Shown one piece after another: positions 61,346 to 64,000 of a stretch of 64,000 bases of DNA (positions within the stretch are counted from its first letter, which is position 1; the number at the start of each line of letters is the position of its first letter). The DNA is from Bacillota bacterium (GTDB lineage: Bacteria; Bacillota; Clostridia; Acetivibrionales; DSM-1351), in NCBI GenBank assembly GCA_023412275.1, contig JAEYNY010000088.1, positions 1 through 64,000 of the forward strand, given 5' to 3'. The notes below the pieces were generated by a model that was not told the DNA's origin, did no database searches, and saw nothing but the letters and a program-made list of their open reading frames with translations. A program made the position numbers and the translations under genes.

Positions 61346-63268
61346 GTGAGTGTTATTGTTGCAATGTATAAGGCTGAGAAGCATCTGAAACGCTGTATAG
61401 AATCCATTATTTCACAAAGTGAAGCCGATATAGAAATCATATTGGTTAATGACGGTTCACCCGACCGGTCGAGTGAAATGGCACAGGAGTACGCGGTACT
61501 TGACCATAGGATCAAGGTTATTCATAAAGAAAATGGAGGAGCGGCTTCAGCAAGAAATTATGGATTAAGAAACGCATGCGGCAGATACATTGTTTTTGTT
61601 GATTCTGATGACTGGATTGATAAGGATTTTATAAAAATACTTATGGAGAAGTCTATTGAGTTGGATGCAGATATTGTCCGATGCAATATATGCTATGAGA
61701 GGCCCGATGGAATTTCACATTACGGGGCTTCTGATTTTCAGGATAATTTTTTTATTGAAAAGCCGGACTTTAAAGAGCACATTTATTATAAAATGCTGGT
61801 GGGCATTCAAATGAACAGTGTCTGGAGAACCCTCTATAAAAGTAAGGTATTGCAGGGACTGAGCTTTGATGAGAAGCTGGAAACCTGTGAAGACCTTGAT
61901 TTCTCAATTAAGGCCTGTACAAATGCCCGAAGTTTTGCCTTTGTGGATTTACCCCTTTATCATTATTTTCAGAATCATGAAGGGTTGACGGGAAGAGGTC
62001 TGCACTTGAAAGAAAGATTCCGGTGCAACTTTTATGTTAATAAAAGTTTGTATGAGCACTTGAAAATATGGAATATGAATACACTGAAAAATAGAATGTT
62101 GGTTTCCATGAGAATTGTCAATATAACATTTTCAAAAGCTCATAGAATATTTACCAGCCACCTTAGTGAAAGGGTTAAAATGAATATACTGCAAATAGCC
62201 GATTACCCGGCACCCTATGGGGGGAATTTCATATCCTCCTTGGAGGCACTGGATAAAAAAGTATGTCAGAATCATGGAAATACCTTTTACCTGTTCCCCG
62301 AAAAAGTAAAAGAATATGGGTGGACTAAGGAGCTCCGACAAAAGGAATCAGTTATATATTATTACACTGATAATATTTTAAAAAACTGTTTTTTACTTAG
62401 AAAGATTGCAAAAAGACATAGTATTAATATATTTCATGTGCATTTCACAAATATGAAGATCAGCCTTCCTACAACATTGGTGTGCCTTGCTTCACTAGGC
62501 AGGAAAAAGCAAATCACACATATGCATGTTGAATACATAAAGAAGCCTGTGATAAAGGAGTTTTTGAGGAGAGTATCAAAGTGGGGTACTTTTTATGTGG
62601 GCTGCAGTGAATTTGTTTCAAACCAGCTAAGGCAAAGCGGATTCAGCAGTAAAAGAGTTTTTTGTGCCGAAAACGCAATTGACTTTTTCAGGCTGGATAA
62701 ATATGAGACTTTAACAGATAATCAATACGGGATTGAGAACACTGCAAAAAAAGTTTTAATCTTCGGATACAACTGGTATGTAAAAGGTGTTGATCTGGCA
62801 CTGGAAGCAGTAGCAGAACTTGTCCGTGAACAAAGAAACGTTGTTTTATTAATTTCCGTTGCTGCTAATCAGGAAGAATTAGAGCAGTACATATTGGAAA
62901 GATTCGGCAGAATTCCCCCGTGGGTTAAAATGTTAGAGCCGAGAAACGATATTGCTTCTTATTACCGTTTTGCTGACCTGTTCATATCCCCAAGCAGACA
63001 GGAGGGCTTTTGTTATGCACTGGTGGAAGCGGCGTATTGCAAGGTGCCCGTTGTTGCAAGTGACATACCTGCACAAAAAAACCTGAAGCTAGTAGGAGAT
63101 GTCTGGGTGAAATCAGGGGATGCGGGCAGCCTTAAGGCCGGAATAGAAAAAGCACTATACTGCAGTAATCTGAAACTGCTGGAATCCCAAAAGGCCATTG
63201 TGGCGGAGCACTATCAACTGGACAGGTGGGCACATAAGGTATTGGACATATATAAGCGGATTATATGA
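61346..63268 (+). CDS. Two-domain glycosyltransferase, GT2-GT4 fusion
   Basis: 640 aa. Residues 1-270 are a GT-A family 2 enzyme (VSVIVAMYKAEKHLKRCIES, ILVNDGSPDRS, NGGAASARNYG, FVDSDDW with the metal-binding DxD). From about residue 277 a GT-B family 4 enzyme starts with MNILQIADYPAPYGGNF and continues through VLIFGYNWYVKGVDLALEAV to LFISPSRQEGFCYALVEAAYC. The junction keeps what looks like the native Met start of a separate GT4, indicating fusion of two genes. The GTG at 61346 is chosen because AGGAG lies 5 nt upstream; a TTG at 61328 is less well spaced. Two consecutive sugar transfers by one protein are plausible. Confidence 0.9.
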   Translation: MSVIVAMYKAEKHLKRCIESIISQSEADIEIILVNDGSPDRSSEMAQEYAVLDHRIKVIHKENGGAASARNYGLRNACGRYIVFVDSDDWIDKDFIKILMEKSIELDADIVRCNICYERPDGISHYGASDFQDNFFIEKPDFKEHIYYKMLVGIQMNSVWRTLYKSKVLQGLSFDEKLETCEDLDFSIKACTNARSFAFVDLPLYHYFQNHEGLTGRGLHLKERFRCNFYVNKSLYEHLKIWNMNTLKNRMLVSMRIVNITFSKAHRIFTSHLSERVKMNILQIADYPAPYGGNFISSLEALDKKVCQNHGNTFYLFPEKVKEYGWTKELRQKESVIYYYTDNILKNCFLLRKIAKRHSINIFHVHFTNMKISLPTTLVCLASLGRKKQITHMHVEYIKKPVIKEFLRRVSKWGTFYVGCSEFVSNQLRQSGFSSKRVFCAENAIDFFRLDKYETLTDNQYGIENTAKKVLIFGYNWYVKGVDLALEAVAELVREQRNVVLLISVAANQEELEQYILERFGRIPPWVKMLEPRNDIASYYRFADLFISPSRQEGFCYALVEAAYCKVPVVASDIPAQKNLKLVGDVWVKSGDAGSLKAGIEKALYCSNLKLLESQKAIVAEHYQLDRWAHKVLDIYKRII

Positions 63269-63292
63269 ATTATTGGCAAGGAGTATGGCCGG

Positions 63293-64000
63293 ATGCAAAA
63301 GAAGATAATATTTGTGATGAGGAACTTAGAGGTGGGAGGCATAGAAACTTCCTTTGTAAAGCTGGTTAACATGCTGCCCTTGTATGATATAACCTTGCTC
63401 ATTACCCAAAGTGATACGAGCATGTTAAGTCAAATTAAAAGAAAAATAAATGTGATATATTCTCCCGTTACAGACTATGGGCTTTTTTCAAGAGCACTCA
63501 AGTCCATTGTGAGGTTCAAGGATATAAAAAGTTCCATTTGCTACATAATTCTGCGTCTGCTCCAGGTTATAATTAACAGGCCTTTTATGGCAAGGGAATT
63601 TGTTTTAAAGAATGCTGTTGACCTAAAAGAAGAATATGATACTGCAATTGTTTATGACGGCGGTATGCGCAATACTACTCTGCTGACGGTTAACCATATA
63701 AAGGCCCGCAAGAAAATCATGTGGGTGCATGAAGAATATAAAATTCAAGACAGGAAGAAATTACGTATTTATTTAAAATACTTTTTGAAGTTCGATAAAA
63801 TCTTTTGTGTTTCAAAGTTTGCAAGGAACAGCTTTACCGAAGTTTTTCCGGAGCTTTATCCAAAGACTGAGATACTTTACAATTTAATAAACAAAGAGGC
63901 TATTGTAAAACGCTATGTGCCACAGGAAAATGTTTTTAACTTTAATGGTAGCAAGATTCTTTCAGTGGGACGGTTGCATCCTTTGAAAGGCCAGATGTTA
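63293..64000 (+). CDS. Family 4 glycosyltransferase, truncated at the right edge
   Basis: 236 codons visible, no stop before base 64000. The sequence opens MQKKIIFVMRNLEVGGIETS, the usual GT-B acceptor-side start, and contains AIVYDGGMRNTTLL, KKIMWVHEEYK and FCVSKFARNSF. The C-terminal donor domain begins with ILSVGRLHPLKGQ at the edge. AAGGAG 9 nt upstream of the ATG supports the start. It continues the exopolysaccharide operon beyond the window. Confidence 0.88.
   Translation, partial: MQKKIIFVMRNLEVGGIETSFVKLVNMLPLYDITLLITQSDTSMLSQIKRKINVIYSPVTDYGLFSRALKSIVRFKDIKSSICYIILRLLQVIINRPFMAREFVLKNAVDLKEEYDTAIVYDGGMRNTTLLTVNHIKARKKIMWVHEEYKIQDRKKLRIYLKYFLKFDKIFCVSKFARNSFTEVFPELYPKTEILYNLINKEAIVKRYVPQENVFNFNGSKILSVGRLHPLKGQML

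Overview
The window looks like chromosomal DNA of a low-GC, anaerobic, cellulolytic Firmicute, most likely a Ruminiclostridium/Clostridium cluster III species. The reasons are two secreted glycoside hydrolases ending in type I dockerins, an AT-rich composition with strong AGGAGG ribosome sites, frequent TTG and GTG starts, and nitrogenase-like genes. Species cannot be fixed from sequence reading alone.

Layout: (1) 1-3.8 kb, cellulosomal GH9 (5' end outside the window) and GH5 enzymes. (2) 3.9-11.2 kb, a resistance and stress segment: rifampin phosphotransferase, a decayed kinase remnant, a GIY-YIG-like protein, an HTH regulator fused to a desulfoferrodoxin-like domain, an MFS efflux pump behind a leader-peptide attenuator, a GyrI-like protein and a DUF2935 protein. 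(3) 11.4-40.8 kb, one operon with three giant NRPS proteins (seven modules, 29 kb) and a small L-2-amino-thiazoline-4-carboxylate hydrolase family protein. (4) 40.8-46.2 kb, a TetR-controlled export/self-protection operon: small PLDc_N-type membrane protein, two ABC transporters, GntR/YtrA regulator. (5) 46.3-49.5 kb, a two-gene nitrogenase-like NifD/NifK pair without a NifH partner. (6) 49.7-51.2 kb, ECF sigma factor and putative anti-sigma factor. (7) 51.4-64 kb, a SARP-type response regulator followed by an exopolysaccharide operon that runs off the right edge.

The main result is the NRPS line. Read by eye, the module order is A(Cys)-T / C-A(Leu)-T-E / C-A(Ile or Val)-T / C-A(Phe)-T-E / C-A(Phe)-T / C-A(Leu)-T-E / C-A(Ala?)+N-methyltransferase-T-R. 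It starts with an unacylated Cys, alternates L and D residues, has seven modules and ends with an NAD(P)H reductase rather than a thioesterase. That is the logic of lugdunin-type fibupeptides, in which a C-terminal aldehyde condenses with the N-terminal Cys to give a thiazolidine macrocycle. The predicted product, Cys-D-Leu-(Ile/Val)-D-Phe-Phe-D-Leu-(N-Me-Ala?) closed as a thiazolidine, would be a clostridial member of that class with a different sequence. The adjacent TetR gene, small membrane protein and double ABC transporter resemble the export/immunity set of the lugdunin locus as I remember it.

Regulatory signals visible by eye include a leader peptide with competing hairpins upstream of the MFS pump, a palindromic operator upstream of tetR, a consensus promoter followed by a terminator and a repeated box ahead of the nitrogenase-like pair, and 11-bp tandem repeats placed 8 bp from a -10 box ahead of the exopolysaccharide operon, as SARP regulators use. 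No CRISPR array, tRNA, rRNA or insertion sequence was recognised.
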